Source: Pseudopedobacter sp037968815 (GTDB taxonomy: Bacteria; Bacteroidota; Bacteroidia; Sphingobacteriales; Sphingobacteriaceae). From it: a DNA stretch of 64,000 nt. The stretch lies in contig JBBKWF010000006.1 in assembly GCA_037968815.1 (NCBI GenBank), positions 62,001 to 126,000 on the forward strand. Reading direction: 5' to 3'. The notes under the pieces were generated by a model. That model was given only the letters and a program-made list of their open reading frames with translations, did not search any database and was not told the origin of the DNA. Within the stretch, counting starts at the first letter, position 1; every line of letters begins with the position of its first letter. The translations under genes were made by a program, and so were the position numbers. Of this stretch, positions 62,183 through 64,000 are shown piece by piece.

Positions 62183-64000
62183 ATGAAGTTTCCTTCTCTC
62201 AACCAACTTTGGCAATCGTTTTTTGCAGTTTGCAAACGATTCACTTTACCAATTTTATATGCTGTAATTGCCACAATTGCGGCACTAGCACTCTCACATA
62301 AAGCTGGTGAAGGTATTGCCCCAGATAAAATACTTGGTAAGTTTATTTACTTGGGTAATTTTGGTTTATCGCTATCCCTAGCTTTTTCACTTTACGCCGA
62401 AACAAATTTTGTAAACACCATAAAAAAAGCAATTGCTAACACCTTAATTCTGCTGTTGCTTGTTTTAATTTACTTTACGCTACAACCCGCAATTCGTCAG
62501 GCAGATGCTTATATTTTACTTTCTTTAGGTTTTGCTTTTCATTTATTAGTCTCTTTCTCTGCCTTTTCTGGCAATGGAAAAGAAATTGGCTTTTGGCAAA
62601 TCAATAAAACTTTCTTTATCAGGTTTGCTACTTCAGTATTGTATAGCATAGTGCTTTTCGCCGGTTTAAGTATTGCTTTATTAAGTATCCGCACTCTGTT
62701 TAACATACGTTTTGATAGTGAAATTTACATCCGATTATGGATAGTTATAGTTGGGCTTTTTAATACTATTTTCTTCTTAGCTGGCATCCCTAAACCACTA
62801 AGCGCACTTAACTCAGAAACCAGCTACCCAAAAGCTTTAAAAGTTTTTACGCAGTATGTATTAATTCCATTAGCCAGCATTTACTTGTTAATTTTATTGG
62901 CATACGAAGCCAAAATTATTTTAGAATGGAGCTTGCCAAACAGCTCTGTAGCCATTTTAATTTTAGGTTATTCCGTTTTCGGGATGTTATCCATTCTTTT
63001 GGTTCACCCCATCAGAAACCAGGAAGGCAACAAATGGATTCAGCTTTATAGTAAAAGCTTCTATCTGTTGATGCTCCCTTTATTAGTGCTTTTAGCAGTA
63101 GCCATTGGCAAGCGTATTTCAGATTATGGCATTACAGAAAGTCGCTACTTTTTAATCACCCTTTCTGTATGGCTTACTTTTGTAACAGTTTACTTTTTAA
63201 TAAAAGGCAGGGAGCATATTCGCATTATCCCAATAAGTTTGTTTGTATTTGCAGTATTGATTGTAATTGGACCTTGGGGTGTTAAAAGTGTTTCTCTTAA
63301 TTCGCAAAGCCATCGGTTAGCAGAATATATCGTACAAAAACCATCTGCAGAAAGAAACGATGAAATCCGTGAGTTAGTTAGTCACCTCAATGACAATTAT
63401 GGAAGCAAAAGCTTACAAAAGTTTGTTAAAATAGATTTACAAGCAATTGAAGATCAAAACAGAGATACCACTAACGGAAGGAGGAATACCCAATGGCATT
63501 TACAAAGAACAATTGTTGACACTGTTTTAACTAGCTTAAAAGTTGGCACAATTTCTACCACAGAAAGTCGCAACAGGCAACAAAAAGAATACATTAATGC
63601 AGAGAAAAGTGTTATTGCTGTTAACAATGCAATAAAATTAATCGCTTTTAGCTCTAACCTTAACAAGAATAACGAGCAGACTTTTTCTCTTGATAACAAG
63701 GTTTATTCAATAATAGTTGACAACAATAATAATTTGGTTTTAAGTGATGAAAAAAACATTAAAGTTGTTTTTAAAATCAGCGAAACCCTAAAATTACTCA
63801 ATAACAACAAAGCTTTAAAAGCTGATAAAGAGCACTCAAACGCTCTATCAGTACCAAATAATTTATTAATCATTGATTACAAATCCAAAAACTATACTTT
63901 TAGGCTAAGGTTAGAAGAAGTGAGTGCTTATTACCCAGATAAAACACCCTTAACTCCTAACGATATTTTTTATACTGGCTATTTAATTATTTACCCTAAT
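62183..64000 (+). CDS. DUF4153 membrane protein, 3'-truncated by the window end
   Basis: The frame runs open from ATG 62183 to base 64000 (606 codons visible) without a stop. The first ~370 residues contain about eleven hydrophobic segments (for example LYAVIATIAALALSH and GNFGLSLSLAFSLYAETNF), followed by a soluble, mostly polar region (from about 375) with Ser/Asn-rich stretches. This fits DUF4153 proteins, whose function is unknown. It lies 29 bases after the response regulator and is probably in the same transcript. Confidence 0.8.
   Translation, partial: MKFPSLNQLWQSFFAVCKRFTLPILYAVIATIAALALSHKAGEGIAPDKILGKFIYLGNFGLSLSLAFSLYAETNFVNTIKKAIANTLILLLLVLIYFTLQPAIRQADAYILLSLGFAFHLLVSFSAFSGNGKEIGFWQINKTFFIRFATSVLYSIVLFAGLSIALLSIRTLFNIRFDSEIYIRLWIVIVGLFNTIFFLAGIPKPLSALNSETSYPKALKVFTQYVLIPLASIYLLILLAYEAKIILEWSLPNSSVAILILGYSVFGMLSILLVHPIRNQEGNKWIQLYSKSFYLLMLPLLVLLAVAIGKRISDYGITESRYFLITLSVWLTFVTVYFLIKGREHIRIIPISLFVFAVLIVIGPWGVKSVSLNSQSHRLAEYIVQKPSAERNDEIRELVSHLNDNYGSKSLQKFVKIDLQAIEDQNRDTTNGRRNTQWHLQRTIVDTVLTSLKVGTISTTESRNRQQKEYINAEKSVIAVNNAIKLIAFSSNLNKNNEQTFSLDNKVYSIIVDNNNNLVLSDEKNIKVVFKISETLKLLNNNKALKADKEHSNALSVPNNLLIIDYKSKNYTFRLRLEEVSAYYPDKTPLTPNDIFYTGYLIIYPN

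Noticed and set aside
1..64000. tRNA, rRNA genes, CRISPR arrays, prophage or complete IS elements
   Set aside because: None was recognised when reading the intergenic regions; no transposase, integrase or regularly spaced repeats were seen.

Overview
The window looks like a chromosomal segment of a Bacteroidota bacterium, most probably of the family Sphingobacteriaceae (Pedobacter-like). This is inferred from the low G+C content, promoters of the TTTG / TAnnTTTG type, many lipoproteins with a Cys-Lys-Lys start, a T9SS-type C-terminal tail, PKD and TonB-plug surface proteins, FucP-type sugar transporters and families largely typical of this phylum (DUF4292, DUF4832, YHYH proteins). No rRNA, tRNA, CRISPR array or complete insertion sequence was seen.

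Layout. (1) 1-11.4 kb, plus strand: a carbohydrate-utilisation cluster. It holds two DUF4832 proteins (the first cut by the window edge), a PKD lipoprotein and a T9SS-type protein sharing one domain, a DUF5009 membrane acetyltransferase-like protein, a clan GH-D-like hydrolase, a GH109-type oxidoreductase/glycosidase, a CBM9-like protein and a FucP-like transporter. The mix suggests use of an alpha-galactoside or alpha-amino-sugar glycan. (2) 11.5-15.6 kb, minus: enoyl-CoA hydratase, an MG2/TonB-plug surface protein and dCTP deaminase. (3) 15.7-19.3 kb, plus: phosphopantetheinyl transferase, lipB, an SGNH lipoprotein and two FKBP lipoproteins. (4) 19.3-27.2 kb, minus: photolyase, two epimerase-like SDRs, a CBS protein, a beta-helix lipoprotein, comF and rlmN. 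(5) 27.6-33.6 kb: GH78 rhamnosidase, a CNNM/CBS membrane protein, an aminofutalosine-deaminase-like amidohydrolase and phospholipase A.

(6) 33.9-40.6 kb, plus: an envelope operon (acyP, flippase, dut, TPR, DUF4292, EnvC-like) that carries a GxxExxY PD-(D/E)xK gene and its adjoining short repeats between the TPR and DUF4292 genes. (7) 40.8-46.5 kb, minus: ECF sigma factor, small membrane protein and Spy-like protein, followed by YHYH, sulfatase, YHYH, YwqK-like and SCO genes. The sigma operon is bracketed by two inverted copies of a ~95-bp palindromic repeat. (8) 47.2-54.4 kb, minus: a 1149-aa outer-membrane barrel protein and a 1235-aa NtrY-like kinase that overlap by one base. (9) 54.5-59.3 kb: fabD, folE and a queD/PTPS-like gene, then futalosine-pathway menaquinone genes mqnB and mqnD, then truA. 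(10) 59.5-64 kb, plus: a two-component system and a DUF4153 membrane protein cut by the window end.

Three families of short intergenic repeats were found by eye. R1 is a ~95-bp palindromic MITE-like element (three clear copies). R2 is a ~30-bp motif with core CTATGTnCCTATGTGG, occurring in clusters at two loci, one beside the GxxExxY gene. R3 is a 78-bp element with two opposite copies, 56/78 identical by hand alignment without gaps. These repeats and the amino-sugar cluster are the parts most worth a second look.
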